Origin: JAQBQB01 sp963757185
GTDB taxonomy: Bacteria > Gemmatimonadota > Gemmatimonadetes > Gemmatimonadales > Gemmatimonadaceae
Assembly: GCA_963757185.1 (NCBI GenBank)
Contig: CAVWQI010000006.1
Location: 83,338-147,337 of the forward strand
Length of the DNA: 64,000 bases
Reading direction: 5' to 3'
In this document: piece by piece, positions 25,587 through 34,208 of the stretch
Layout of the letters: each line of letters starts with the position of its first letter
Position numbering within the stretch: the stretch's first letter is position 1
Notes under the pieces: generated by a model
The model's database searches: none
Told to the model about the DNA's origin: nothing
What the model saw: the letters and a program-made list of their open reading frames with translations, nothing else
Program-made: the position numbers and the translations under genes

Positions 25587-26675
25587 GTGCCTCGCATGAG
25601 TTCCGCGCATATCGCGCTCGCGTGCTGCGCGTCGATGCCACTCGTCTCGCCCGCGCCCGCGCAGCAGCCGACCGGTCCGACGGTCGTGCGCGCGCTGTAC
25701 GTGAATCGCTGGGCGGCGCAGAGCAAAAAGAAGATGGCGAAGCTGGTCGCCATCGCCGACACGACCGAGATCAACGCGCTCGTCGTCGACATGAAGGACG
25801 AGTTCGGGCTCAACTACGCGACGAAGAACCCGGAGTTCGCCAAGAACGCCGGAAACTCGGGAAAAGCGAACGTCGTCGCCCTGCTCGATACGCTCAAAGC
25901 GCACAAGATTTTCCCGATCGCGCGCATCGTCGTCTTCAAGGACTCCGTGACGGCGCGCGTCCATCCCGAGTGGACCATTCGCAAGGCGGACGGCTCGGTG
26001 TGGCGCGACAAGAAGGGGCTCGCGTGGGTGAACCCGTATCACCACGAGCTGTGGGACTACAACATCGGCGTGGCCGAAGAGTTGGTGAAGCTCGGGTTCG
26101 GCGAGATTCAGTTCGACTACATCCGGTTTCCCGAGCCGTATCCGAGCCTTCCCAAACAGGTCTTTCCCGACTCGAAGGACGTGACCAAGCCGAACGCGCT
26201 CGCCGAGTATCTCAAGGAAGCAAAGACGCGCCTGAACAAGCTCGGCGCGCGCTCGACCGCGGACATCTTCGGTCTCGTCACGACCGTGAACGGAGCGCTC
26301 GAGGTCGGCCAGGAATGGGAGAAGCTCGCGCCCAACACAGACGTGCTGCTGCCGATGGTCTACCCGTCGCACTACCCGCACGGCTCGTTCGGCATCAGCT
26401 CGCCGAACGCGGAGCCGTACCAGGTGATCACCACCGCGATCAAGCGGGCGCGGGAGCGCGACGAGAAGCTCGGCATCAAGGAGGCAGAGCACGTACGTCC
26501 CTGGCTGCAGGCGTTCACGCTCGGCAAGCCCCCGTACGGCGCCGAGCAGCTCCGCGCCGAGAAGAAGGCGGTCTACGATTCCGGCTACGACGGCTGGGTC
26601 ATGTGGAACCCGGGATCGAGCTACGACATCTACCTGCCGGCGCTCGAGAAAACGCTGACGATTCGAAAGAAGTAG
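25587..26675 (+). CDS. Putative glycoside hydrolase (DUF4015 type)
   Basis: A 362-residue exported protein with signal peptide (ALACCASMPLVSPAPAQ) and a TIM-barrel-like domain of the DUF4015 putative glycoside hydrolase family. Diagnostic blocks are VRALYVNRWAAQSKKKM, NALVVDMKDEFGLNY, KKGLAWVNPYHHELWDYNIG, GFGEIQFDYIRFP, and near the end GYDGWVMWNPGSSY. The Asp/Glu in VDMKDE and IQFDYIRFP are candidate active-site acids. Substrate unknown, probably a polysaccharide. GTG 25587 is used; ATG 25596 is also possible. It converges on the next gene with 10 bases between. Confidence 0.88.
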   Translation: MPRMSSAHIALACCASMPLVSPAPAQQPTGPTVVRALYVNRWAAQSKKKMAKLVAIADTTEINALVVDMKDEFGLNYATKNPEFAKNAGNSGKANVVALLDTLKAHKIFPIARIVVFKDSVTARVHPEWTIRKADGSVWRDKKGLAWVNPYHHELWDYNIGVAEELVKLGFGEIQFDYIRFPEPYPSLPKQVFPDSKDVTKPNALAEYLKEAKTRLNKLGARSTADIFGLVTTVNGALEVGQEWEKLAPNTDVLLPMVYPSHYPHGSFGISSPNAEPYQVITTAIKRARERDEKLGIKEAEHVRPWLQAFTLGKPPYGAEQLRAEKKAVYDSGYDGWVMWNPGSSYDIYLPALEKTLTIRKK

Positions 26676-26685
26676 CGCGCTCCCG

Positions 26686-28389
26686 TCAGGGAGCGCGGGG
26701 ACGGAGTCGGATCGTCAGGACCATCACGTCCTGGGTCCAGCGCGTGATGGCGGCATCGCCGTGCTCGTCTCGCAGCGATGCGTGAAAGGTCATCGGCTGA
26801 TCGAGCGCCGCGCCGCACACCATGAAGCCGCCGGTGTATCCGACCTCCCCGGAGCGGCGCACTGTCCGCACGAGCGTGTCGCCGACGACGACCCTCTGCC
26901 TCGTCTCCATTTCGATTCGCGCCCGGATCGCCGGCACGCCCGCGGTGTCGATCACTCGAACAATCGCGACTCCCTGCCCGGCGACATACTTGTTGTCCGG
27001 GCAGGCCGCACGAAGGGCGTCGGCGCGCGGGTACATCTTGAGCACGTCGACGTCGATGTCACGCGTCGGGTACCGATCGTCGGCTACCGAGAACGTGCGA
27101 GGCGGCGTTTGATTGAACCCGCCCGCGGCCAGGGTCGAGTCGGCGGCGACGACGCTGAAAAGGCCGCCGATCATTGGACGCGGCAAGCGGAACACGCCGG
27201 CGGTATCCGTTGCGACGGTGTCGCCCATGCCGTTCAGCCAGACGCGCGCGCCGGGCACGACGCGCCCGTGCAGATCCACGACAAGTCCCGTGACCGAGGC
27301 GAGACGCGGTTGCCAACTCGAACCGTCGGGCCACGTGACCTGGCGAGCTTCCGCGCCGAGCACCTGGTAGCCGAGTACGCGGAAGCGGTGTCGTTCGGGT
27401 CGCGGCGGGAGGCTCCGCCGAACGCCGCTCGACATCTCCGATTCGTCGGTCGCGATGATCGGCGAATGGATCGTCCATCGAACGATCATCGGCACGCCGC
27501 TCGGCATCGACTGGAAGGTGATGCTCGCCCCGCTGCCGTCTTTGACGGGCTCGAGATTCGTGTAGTCGAAGTCGAGCGCGCGGAGATCGAGCGTCTTCCC
27601 GTTGAGCCACACAGTGCCACGTATCTCGACGACGTCGTCGCGCTCCGGCGTGACCGGGTCGAATCCGATGCCGACGTCGCCCACGTGCGCCGGGTCGGCC
27701 GCGATGACGCGCAGACAGTGCGAGGCGGCGAATGCCTCGTCGAGGAGCACGCCTTCGTCGGGCGCGTAGTAGTCGCGGTCCCCGCCCGCTCGTTCGTGCA
27801 TGTAGCCCTCGCTGGCGAAGGCGGTCGCTGACCGCGCGGCGATGAACGGCTGGTCGCCGACGATCGTCTTGACCCAGACGGTGTCATCCACCACGTGTCT
27901 GACCCTCGGATCGCGCTCGACCCTGAAATAGCGCAATCGAAGATTCGGCGGGCGCGCGTCGCGCGCCACGACGGCGGCGAGGAATCCGCTGCGGGCCTGC
28001 TCCCAGAGCTGGAGCGCCTGGCTGTTGGCGTCGTCGCCGGGGCATACTCGCTGCCCCGACGTGGTGACGGTGGCCAGCTGCGAGGCGATGGCGCGCATGC
28101 TGAGGTCGAGCAGTTCGTCGGCGGCCGGAACGGTCGCGTCGATCGGCCGATATCCGATGCGAACGACGTGGATCCGCTTCGAGGTTGGGAATCGCGGGAC
28201 GTCGAAGTGGCCGTCGGCGCCGGCGATGCCGCGGGCGAGGAAGCGCCCCGTTGAATCCGAGACCGTGACGACCGCGCCGGTGATCGGCTCCCGCGTCGAG
28301 CTGTCGGTGAGCGTGCCGCGCACGCGCTGAGAAAGCGCGGGCGCGGCGGCGAGCGCCGTGAGGATGGCACCGACAACGAGGCTACGCAC
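26686..28389 (-). CDS. Secreted protein with carboxypeptidase-regulatory-like domains
   Basis: A 567-residue exported protein (signal MRSLVVGAILTALAAAPALS). The N-terminus VRGTLTDSSTREPITGAVVT then FLARGIAGADGHFDVPRFP is a CarboxypepD_reg-like Ig fold, typical of TonB-linked or surface proteins. A second such unit lies at about 355-420 (VTGLVVDLHGRVVPGARVWL, then DTVATDTAGVFRLPRP). The middle region is large and unassigned. There is no beta-barrel, so it is not itself a TonB receptor. It overlaps the upstream cysteine-desulfurase-like gene by eight bases, which suggests co-transcription. Confidence 0.82.
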   Translation of the reverse strand: MRSLVVGAILTALAAAPALSQRVRGTLTDSSTREPITGAVVTVSDSTGRFLARGIAGADGHFDVPRFPTSKRIHVVRIGYRPIDATVPAADELLDLSMRAIASQLATVTTSGQRVCPGDDANSQALQLWEQARSGFLAAVVARDARPPNLRLRYFRVERDPRVRHVVDDTVWVKTIVGDQPFIAARSATAFASEGYMHERAGGDRDYYAPDEGVLLDEAFAASHCLRVIAADPAHVGDVGIGFDPVTPERDDVVEIRGTVWLNGKTLDLRALDFDYTNLEPVKDGSGASITFQSMPSGVPMIVRWTIHSPIIATDESEMSSGVRRSLPPRPERHRFRVLGYQVLGAEARQVTWPDGSSWQPRLASVTGLVVDLHGRVVPGARVWLNGMGDTVATDTAGVFRLPRPMIGGLFSVVAADSTLAAGGFNQTPPRTFSVADDRYPTRDIDVDVLKMYPRADALRAACPDNKYVAGQGVAIVRVIDTAGVPAIRARIEMETRQRVVVGDTLVRTVRRSGEVGYTGGFMVCGAALDQPMTFHASLRDEHGDAAITRWTQDVMVLTIRLRPRAP

Positions 28390-29653
28390 GGCCCGCGGCG
28401 ATCCGATGCACGCCGTCGATCAAGCGATCGATCTCGTCGTCGGTCGTGTAGCAGGTGCATCCGGCGCGCACGAATCCACCTCCGTTGCCGCCGACGCCGA
28501 ACCGGTCGGCGATCGTCGACGCGTAGAAGTCGCCGTTCGACACGAAGACGCCGCGACCCGCGAGCGCGGTCGCCACGTCGTCGGTCGAGTGACCGCGCAG
28601 TGTGAACGAGAGGGTCGGCATCCGCGCGTGACTCGGCTCGGGACCGTACAGGCGAACGCCGTCGATCTCTTGGAGCGAAAACCAGAGCTTCTCGAACAGC
28701 TTGGCGTTGCGCGCTTCGAGGCCGCGCAGCGCTTGCACCACGCCATCGCGCCGAGAGGCCGCATGCACGGCGAGTGAAGCGATGAAGTCGACCGCCGCCG
28801 CCGCGCCGACGATGGCTTCGTGATTCTGCGTGCCCGTCTCGAGACGCTCGGGCGACTCCTGCGGCGCCGGATCGAGGCGCGGCGCGTCGAGCGCTTCGAT
28901 CGCCGCCCGCTTGCCCCAGAGCACGCCGATGTGCGGGCCGTAGAACTTGTACGCCGACATCGCGACGAAATCGCAGTCGAACAGCTTCACGTCCACCGCC
29001 CGGTGCGGCGCATAGTGAACGGCGTCGACGAAGACGCGGACGTTCGACGACGCCGCTCGCGCGAACTTCGACGCCTGATTGACGCCGTTCATCGTACCGA
29101 GCGCGTTCGACGCGGCGAAGATGGCGACGACCTTCGTCCGCGGGCCGAGCAGGCTCCGGTAGTGATCCCAGTCGAGCGTGCCGTTCTCGAGATTCATCTG
29201 CGCCATGCGAATCGTGACGCCGCGCTCCTTCTCGAGCGCGCGCCACGGCGCGACGTTGCCGTGGTGATCCAGCTCGGTGAGGACGATCTCATCGCCCTTC
29301 CCGAGTTCGCGGCCGATCGCCCGCGCGACGTGGAAGGTGAGCGTCGTCATGTTCTGGCCGAACACGATCTCGTCGGGGCGGCCGAACACGAAGTCGGCGA
29401 GCGCTTCGCGCGAGCGCGCGATCAGCTCGTCGGTTTCCACGCTCGTCGGGTAACGCCAATGCGTGTTGGCGTTGTGATGGAAGAGGTAGTCGTCCATCGC
29501 GGTGACGACGGAGCGCGGTACCTGCGTTCCGCCCGGACCGTCGAAGTAGGCGACGGGAAATCCGCCGTGCGTCCGCTCCAGCGCCGGAAACTGCGCGCGG
29601 ATCTCGTCGACGTCGATGGCCCAGTTCGGGTCCAATCCCGCGACGGTCGTCAT
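28382..29653 (-). CDS. Cysteine desulfurase-like PLP enzyme
   Basis: A 423-residue class V aminotransferase-fold protein. The substrate-side FDGPGGTQVPRSVVTAM opens the domain; the PLP lysine is in FVAMSAYKFYGPHIGVLWG, preceded by VFVDAVHYAPH. LTELDHHGNVAPWR is the conserved His segment. The C-terminus has GRGVFVSNGDFYA and CTCYTTDDEIDRLI. It fits the cysteine-desulfurase-like subgroup rather than IscS or SufS; sulfur transfer is not proven. Its ATG overlaps the upstream dehydrogenase stop as ATGA, so the pair is translationally coupled. Confidence 0.9.
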   Translation of the reverse strand: MTTVAGLDPNWAIDVDEIRAQFPALERTHGGFPVAYFDGPGGTQVPRSVVTAMDDYLFHHNANTHWRYPTSVETDELIARSREALADFVFGRPDEIVFGQNMTTLTFHVARAIGRELGKGDEIVLTELDHHGNVAPWRALEKERGVTIRMAQMNLENGTLDWDHYRSLLGPRTKVVAIFAASNALGTMNGVNQASKFARAASSNVRVFVDAVHYAPHRAVDVKLFDCDFVAMSAYKFYGPHIGVLWGKRAAIEALDAPRLDPAPQESPERLETGTQNHEAIVGAAAAVDFIASLAVHAASRRDGVVQALRGLEARNAKLFEKLWFSLQEIDGVRLYGPEPSHARMPTLSFTLRGHSTDDVATALAGRGVFVSNGDFYASTIADRFGVGGNGGGFVRAGCTCYTTDDEIDRLIDGVHRIAAGRA

Positions 29654-30538
29654 GCGATCTCCACTCCGGCCCATTGCTCCACCATTTTCACGGCCTCCAC
29701 GTGGTCGGCGACTTCCCCGAACTCGCCGCGCGCGATCCGAAACAGATCGGCTGTCAGTTGAAGAATCGGTGCGGGCACGCGGGCGTCGCGCGCAACCTCG
29801 GCGGCGATCCCGACGTCTTTTTCGAGCAGCGCCAGCCGAAAGGTTCGCGGAAACTTGCGCGTGAGCACGCGCTCCGGGATCAGGTTCATCGACGCGTTCG
29901 ACCGTCCGCTCGACGCGTTGATCACTTCCAGCGCGACCTTGGGATCGACGCCCATCTTCACGAGCGCCGCGAGTCCCTCGGCGGCCGCGAGAATGTGCGT
30001 CGCGAGGAACGCGTTGTTCACGGCTTTGACCGCGTCGCCGGCGCCGACGTCGCCGCAGTGAACGATCTTCTGGCCGAAGGTCTCGAGCACGGGGCGCGCC
30101 CGCTCGAGGACCGCCGCGTCGCCGCCGACCATGATGGTCAACGTTCCCTTCTCCGCGCCGGTCGTGCCGCCGCTGACCGGCGCGTCGATGTAGCCGACGT
30201 TCTTTCGCGGCGAGCATGTCGCGAATCTTGCGCGACGTCGCCGGGTCACCGGAGGTGCAGTCGACGAGCGTGGCTCCGTCCCCGAGGCCGGCGAGGAGAC
30301 CCTCGGGCCCGTCGAGCAGGCTCGCGACGTCTTGCGACGTCGGCATGCAGGTGACGACGACGTCCGCGTCTCGCGCCGCATCGGCCGGCGTGGCTGCGTG
30401 GCGAGCGCCGAACTCCTTCGCGAAGTCGGCGGCGCGCGACGCGGTACGATTCCATACGGTGAGGGGCAGGCCCGAGCCGGCCACCCGCACGGCCATCGGC
30501 CGGCCGATCGCGCCGAGCCCCAGAAAGGCGATGTTCAT
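29650..30538 (-). pseudogene. 3-hydroxyisobutyrate dehydrogenase-like gene with a frameshift
   Basis: The reading switches frame near base 30202. The N-terminal part reads MNIAFLGLGAIGRPMAVRV (NAD-binding) to TSRKIRDMLAAK; the rest, in another frame, reads NVGYIDAPVSGGTTGAEKG, VKAVNNAFLATHILAAAEGL and the normal C-terminus. Both halves are conserved and the total length (889 bases) is one base too long. Removing one G/C at about 30202 rejoins them as MLAAKNVGYIDAPVSGG. The intact gene would encode a roughly 295-residue NAD(P)-dependent beta-hydroxyacid dehydrogenase. It may be a real mutation or an assembly error; the coupled ATGA junction with the next gene argues for a recent event. Confidence 0.85.
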
Positions 30539-30572
30539 GCGCCAGAACTTATCATCGGCCTATGTTTCTCGC

Positions 30573-30803
30573 ATGATCACGACCGTGACCGTCGAGGGGA
30601 TGACCTGCCAGCACTGCGTGCGGGCCGTGTTCACCGCCCTGGCGGCCGTCCCCGGAATCGAACGGGCCGAGGTGTCGATCGGATCCGCTCGAGCGGAGCA
30701 CGATGGGAGCGTCACGGTCGAGCAGATCCGAGAGGCGATCGCCGTCGCGGGATACGCAGTGACGGAGGGAACGACGAACCAGCGTTCCCTCCCGCTGGTC
30801 TAA
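30573..30803 (+). CDS. Heavy-metal-associated (HMA) domain protein, CopZ-like
   Basis: A 76-residue HMA protein with metal-binding motif GMTCQHC (Cys12 and Cys15) and the ferredoxin-like pattern ITTVTVEGMTC, IERAEVSIGSARAEH, IREAIAVAGYAV. It probably shuttles or buffers Cu(I) in the cytoplasm. The start at 30573 begins the domain directly. The gene is divergent from the dehydrogenase (34 bases apart). No P-type ATPase or CueR-type regulator is nearby, so its partner lies elsewhere. Confidence 0.92.
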   Translation: MITTVTVEGMTCQHCVRAVFTALAAVPGIERAEVSIGSARAEHDGSVTVEQIREAIAVAGYAVTEGTTNQRSLPLV

Positions 30804-30849
30804 GGGCGACTCGCACGAATCGCGATCGCTGCAACGGCGAGACTCTAGT

Positions 30850-30903
30850 CGTCAGCGGCAGCGTCAGTCGTCAGGCTCCTGTCGCTGCCGGCTGTCGCTG
30901 ACG
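30850..30903. repeat. Compound intergenic hairpin (CGTCAGCG word)
   Basis: Outer arms CGTCAGCG (30850-30857) and CGCTGACG (30896-30903) enclose inner arms GGCAGCG (30857-30863) and CGCTGCC (30883-30889). It lies downstream of the HMA gene and upstream of the MgtE promoter region. The word CTGTCGCTGACGCCT also occurs singly near 62455-62470, so it is a dispersed sequence. Confidence 0.6.
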
Positions 30904-30964
30904 CCTACACCACTTCGTTACGCGCATCGATCTCTTTTAGGGCGGGGCAACTCACCCAAAAGGG

Positions 30965-30993
30965 TTGTCCACTAGAGGGGGCTTGTCTATGTT
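30965..30993 (+). promoter_or_regulatory. Candidate sigma-70 promoter for mgtE
   Basis: TTGTCC (30965-30970) and TATGTT (30988-30993) are spaced by 17 bases, each matching four of six consensus positions. A GC hairpin GGGGGC...GCCCCC overlaps the -10 end and could form in the leader. It sits about 40 bases before the mgtE start. The match is moderate only. Confidence 0.4.
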
Positions 30994-31035
30994 GCCCCCG
31001 CCGAACGCGACGAGCACCTAAAGCGGAGAGTGGCC

Positions 31036-32478
31036 ATGACGCCACCGCAGAGAAACCCAGAGGACCGGCCGGTCGCGGCGCTCCTGGCGCCCGACATCGT
31101 CGCGCTGCTCGCGGAATCGCCGGCCGACATCGCGGTGGAAACGGAAGAGATCCACCCCGCCGATCTCGCCGACGTCGCCGACGCGCTCGATCGCGAGCAG
31201 CTCCAGAAATTCCTCGCCGCGCTCGGACCGTCGCGCGCCGCGGACGTGCTCGAGTACATGGACGAGGAGGTGAGGACCGAGTTCCTCGAGGGCATCACTC
31301 CGCGTCAGGCCGCCGAGCTCGTCACGCAGATGACGCCCGACGACCGCGCCGACACGCTCGAGGAGATCAGCGAGGAGCACGCCGAGGAAATTCTCTCCGA
31401 GATCCCGGCGGAGAAGCGGCAGGAGACGGAGCGGCTCCTCTCGTACGAGCCCGACACCGCCGGCGGCTTGATGACCACCGACTTCGTCTCGGTGTCCGCC
31501 GATTTTACCGTGGAGAAGACGCTCGACCTGGTGCGCGCGGTGGCGCGCTCGGGGCGGAAGGAGGCCATGTACGCGATCTACACGACCGACGAGACAAGCC
31601 GTGTCGTCGGCGTGATCTCGCTGCGCGAGATACTCGCCGCGCCGACCGGTGCCAAAATCGGCGACATCGCGTGGAGCGAGGTCCAGAGCGTTCGCTCGAG
31701 CGCCGACCGCGAGGAGGTCGCGACGGTGATCGCCAACTACGACCTCGTCGCCGTCCCGGTCGTCAGCGAGTCCGGCCACATGCTCGGCGTGATCACCGTC
31801 GACGACGTGATCGACGCGATCCAGGAAGAGCAGACGGAAGACGTCCAGAAGTTCGGCGGTATGGAGGCCCTCGACGAGCCGTACATGCAGATCGGGCTCA
31901 TCGCGATGATCAAGAAGCGCGCGGGGTGGCTCAGCGTCCTTCTCATCAGCGAGATGTTGACGACGACCGCGATGCAGCACTTCGACGTCGAGCTTCAGAA
32001 AGTCGAAATGCTGGCGCTGTTCGTCCCCCTCGTCATGAGTTCGGGGGGCAACTCGGGCTCGCAGGCGACGTCGCTGGTGACCCGCGCGATGGCGCTGCGC
32101 GAAATCGAGCTCCGGGACTGGTGGCGCGTCGCGGCGCGCGAACTTCCGTCGGGCTTGAGCCTCGGCACGATCCTCGGCGTGATCGGCGTCATTCGAATCA
32201 CGCTCTGGCAGTACTTGAAGACGCACTATCCGGGGTCGCCGATCGGATACAACTACGGCCCGCACTGGTCGCTCATCGCCTTGACCGTCGGCCTCTCGCT
32301 CGTCGGCATCGTGACGTTCGGTTCTCTCGCCGGATCGATGCTCCCGTTCGTCCTGAGACGGCTCGGATTCGACCCCGCCAGCGCGTCGGCGCCATTCGTC
32401 GCGACGCTCGTAGACGTCACGGGGCTCAGCATCTATTTCCTTGTCGCGCTGATCGTCCTTCATGGGACGCTCTTATAG
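31036..32478 (+). CDS. mgtE: Magnesium transporter MgtE
   Basis: A 480-residue Mg2+ channel/transporter. The N-terminal helical N domain (about 20-145) contains HPADLADVADALDREQLQKF and RVEFLEGI-type repeats. A pair of CBS domains follows (about 145-270: YEPDTAGGLMTTDFVSVSAD, VVSESGHMLGVITVDDVIDA). The membrane domain (about 290-480) has the pore-region motif VPLVMSSGGNSGSQATSLV. The CBS and N domains sense cytoplasmic Mg2+ in known members. ATG 31036 is preferred to GTG 31030 because GGAGAG is better spaced. It is flanked by two HMA protein genes and followed by a likely terminator. Confidence 0.95.
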   Translation: MTPPQRNPEDRPVAALLAPDIVALLAESPADIAVETEEIHPADLADVADALDREQLQKFLAALGPSRAADVLEYMDEEVRTEFLEGITPRQAAELVTQMTPDDRADTLEEISEEHAEEILSEIPAEKRQETERLLSYEPDTAGGLMTTDFVSVSADFTVEKTLDLVRAVARSGRKEAMYAIYTTDETSRVVGVISLREILAAPTGAKIGDIAWSEVQSVRSSADREEVATVIANYDLVAVPVVSESGHMLGVITVDDVIDAIQEEQTEDVQKFGGMEALDEPYMQIGLIAMIKKRAGWLSVLLISEMLTTTAMQHFDVELQKVEMLALFVPLVMSSGGNSGSQATSLVTRAMALREIELRDWWRVAARELPSGLSLGTILGVIGVIRITLWQYLKTHYPGSPIGYNYGPHWSLIALTVGLSLVGIVTFGSLAGSMLPFVLRRLGFDPASASAPFVATLVDVTGLSIYFLVALIVLHGTLL

Positions 32479-32480
32479 GT

Positions 32481-32510
32481 AGGTAGACGGGTGCACCTGT
32501 CCACCTTTTT
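32481..32510 (+). terminator. Probable terminator after mgtE
   Basis: AGGTAGACGG (32481-32490) and CTGTCCACCT (32497-32506) pair with one mismatch and one G-T pair around GTGCAC, followed by TTTTT. The GGTGGAC-like word matches the larger compound hairpin at 33035-33138. Confidence 0.55.
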
Positions 32511-32638
32511 CCATCTGGACACATCCGTCGTCCTACCATATGGTGGAGTGCGGCGCCCCCATCATCGAAATCGGGTGCCCGGCGTTCCGGACAGAGATCT
32601 CGATTCTGATGGTCACCCATGCCCTCATGGAGGTCCAG

Positions 32639-33031
32639 ATGGTCAAGCGTGTCGCGATGATCTTCGGTGTCGTCTTCATTCTTGTCGGACTGCTCGGCTT
32701 CACCGTGTCCGGCGGAATGGCGATGGGCGACCCAACCCATCCGTCAATGCTGCTCGGTTGGTTCCCGGTGAACCTGCTTCACAACGTGGTTCACATCCTG
32801 TTCGGCATCTGGGGTATCATGGCGGCGCGCGCCTACGCGTCGGCTCAGACGTTCTGCAAATTGGGCGGGTTCATCTACCTCTGTCTCGCCCTTCTCGGTC
32901 TCGTCGTCCCGACCGCGTTCGGTCTGATCCCGATCGGCGGTAACGACGTGTTCCTCCACACCGTGCTCGGCGTGCTGCTCGTGTGGGTCGGCTACGTCTC
33001 GAAGGACGAGACCGCGACGGCGACAGCGTAA
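32639..33031 (+). CDS. DUF4383 family membrane protein
   Basis: A 130-residue protein with four membrane helices, beginning VKRVAMIFGVVFILVGLLGF. The HNVVHILFGIWGIMAARAY segment has the conserved Asn-His and second His/Gly pattern of DUF4383, and FLHTVLGVLLVWVGYV closes the protein. GGAGG five bases upstream selects ATG 32639 over the longer frame from 32540. The function is unknown. A compound hairpin begins four bases after the stop codon. Confidence 0.88.
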   Translation: MVKRVAMIFGVVFILVGLLGFTVSGGMAMGDPTHPSMLLGWFPVNLLHNVVHILFGIWGIMAARAYASAQTFCKLGGFIYLCLALLGLVVPTAFGLIPIGGNDVFLHTVLGVLLVWVGYVSKDETATATA

Positions 33032-33034
33032 ACC

Positions 33035-33138
33035 GGTGGACCGGTGGACCGGTGGACAGGTGGACGGGCAACAGCCCTGTCCACCTGTTTCATTTTAGTG
33101 AGACGCCACATCGCTGTTTCCCGGTCCACCGGTCCACC
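33035..33138. repeat. Compound hairpin with GGTGGACCG tandem arms
   Basis: Outer arms are an 18-bp perfect inverted repeat, GGTGGACCGGTGGACCGG (33035-33052) and its complement (33121-33138), made of 9-base GGTGGACCG units. Inner arms ACAGGTGGACGGGC (33056-33069) and GCCCTGTCCACCTGT (33074-33088) form a second hairpin. The element fills the gap between the DUF4383 and HMA genes. It has the same architecture as the CGCAGAT family but another sequence. Confidence 0.88.
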
Positions 33139-33151
33139 CACTCGCCCGACC

Positions 33152-33361
33152 ATGCAGCCTCTCAACCTGACAATCGAAGGCATGACGTGTGCGCACTGCC
33201 TGCACGCCGTGCGCGGACGACTCGAGAAGACCCCGGGCGTGCACGTGAAGTCCGTGCAAATCGGATCGGCGGTGCTCGAGTACGACCCGAGCAAGACGAG
33301 CGTCGACGACATCGAAGAGGCGATCGCCGACGAGGGCTACACCGCCTACGTCGCCGGGTGA
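33152..33361 (+). CDS. HMA domain protein, CopZ-like
   Basis: A 69-residue HMA protein with GMTCAHCLHAV (metal-binding Cys pair) and the usual strand-helix pattern up to DIEEAIADEGYTAYV. It probably binds Cu(I) or a similar ion. It is the second such gene within 3 kb; its sequence differs enough from the one at 30573 to be an old paralog. The start lies 14 bases after the compound hairpin and has no clear Shine-Dalgarno sequence. It converges on the methyltransferase gene with one base between stops. Confidence 0.92.
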   Translation: MQPLNLTIEGMTCAHCLHAVRGRLEKTPGVHVKSVQIGSAVLEYDPSKTSVDDIEEAIADEGYTAYVAG

Positions 33362-33362
33362 G

Positions 33363-34151
33363 TCAGGCCGGTCGGCGCAGCCGAACCTGAAGAAAGTCCG
33401 CGACGACGCGCGCCCTCGCGAGACGCGGCCGGGCGCGAATGGCTTCGTCGCTCGCGTACGGCTCAGAGAGACGTTCTATCGCGAACCCGGTGTCGAGGGC
33501 GAGGTTGAGCCACGCCGACAGCGTCCGCGTGAATCGCGGCGTCTTGAACGGCTCGAGTCCGGCTTTCACCTCCGGCGGCGCCGAGCTGAAGATCCACTGC
33601 TCGACGCGACCGTCCACCTTCCCCCAGTAGTCGCCTACCTCGACGCCGATCTTCACGCCGCGCTCGTCGCGCACCGTGCGGCGAAAGGGCGTGTCGAAGC
33701 ACGGATGTGAGATCGAGAACTGAAAGAATCCGCCGGGCCGAATCACGCGGAACGCTTCGGCGAGCACGAGATCGGTTTCGGGAATGTCCATCAGCGACAT
33801 GAACGCCGTCGCGGCATCGAAGGCCGCGTCGGCGAAGGGCAATTCGACGGCGCTCGCGATTCGGTACTCGATCCCGCGCGGTTCGTCGCGCTCGGCCGAG
33901 ATCGCGTGGGCAATGAATCGATCGGCGATGTCGATTCCGACAACGCGGGCACCGCGGTCGGCGAGGAGTCGCGTGTTGTACCCCTCGCCGCAGCCGATGT
34001 CGAGCACGCGCAGACCGGCGACGTCGGGCAACATCTCGAAGAAGGCCGGCGTGTTGACGAAGTCGCGGTAGATGTCGTACCCGGCGCGCGCGAGGCGAGT
34101 CCAGTTCTCGGCGTTGTCGTTCCAGTAGCGACCTACTTCACGGTGATCCAT
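33363..34151 (-). CDS. Class I SAM-dependent methyltransferase
   Basis: A 262-residue methyltransferase. The N-terminus has GRYWNDNAENWTRLARAGYD, common in UbiE-like enzymes. Motif I is LRVLDIGCGEGYNTRLLAD, motif post-I VVGIDIADRFIAHA, and motif IV AAFDAATAFMSLMDIPE. FRVIRPGGFFQFSISHPCFD follows. The start at 34151 matches family N-termini; the frame extends to 34193 without support. The substrate is unknown. The gene-bearing repeat element begins about 58 bases upstream of its start. Confidence 0.88.
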   Translation of the reverse strand: MDHREVGRYWNDNAENWTRLARAGYDIYRDFVNTPAFFEMLPDVAGLRVLDIGCGEGYNTRLLADRGARVVGIDIADRFIAHAISAERDEPRGIEYRIASAVELPFADAAFDAATAFMSLMDIPETDLVLAEAFRVIRPGGFFQFSISHPCFDTPFRRTVRDERGVKIGVEVGDYWGKVDGRVEQWIFSSAPPEVKAGLEPFKTPRFTRTLSAWLNLALDTGFAIERLSEPYASDEAIRARPRLARARVVADFLQVRLRRPA

Positions 34152-34208
34152 GATCGGGATCTCTAAGAGTCGTCCGCGGCACAATCCAACCAACTCGGTA
34201 TGGCGGGC

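Noticed and set aside
30804..31035. Mg2+ riboswitch upstream of mgtE
   Set aside because: Only a simple GC hairpin and promoter-like boxes are visible; I could not recognise M-box or mgtA-type features.
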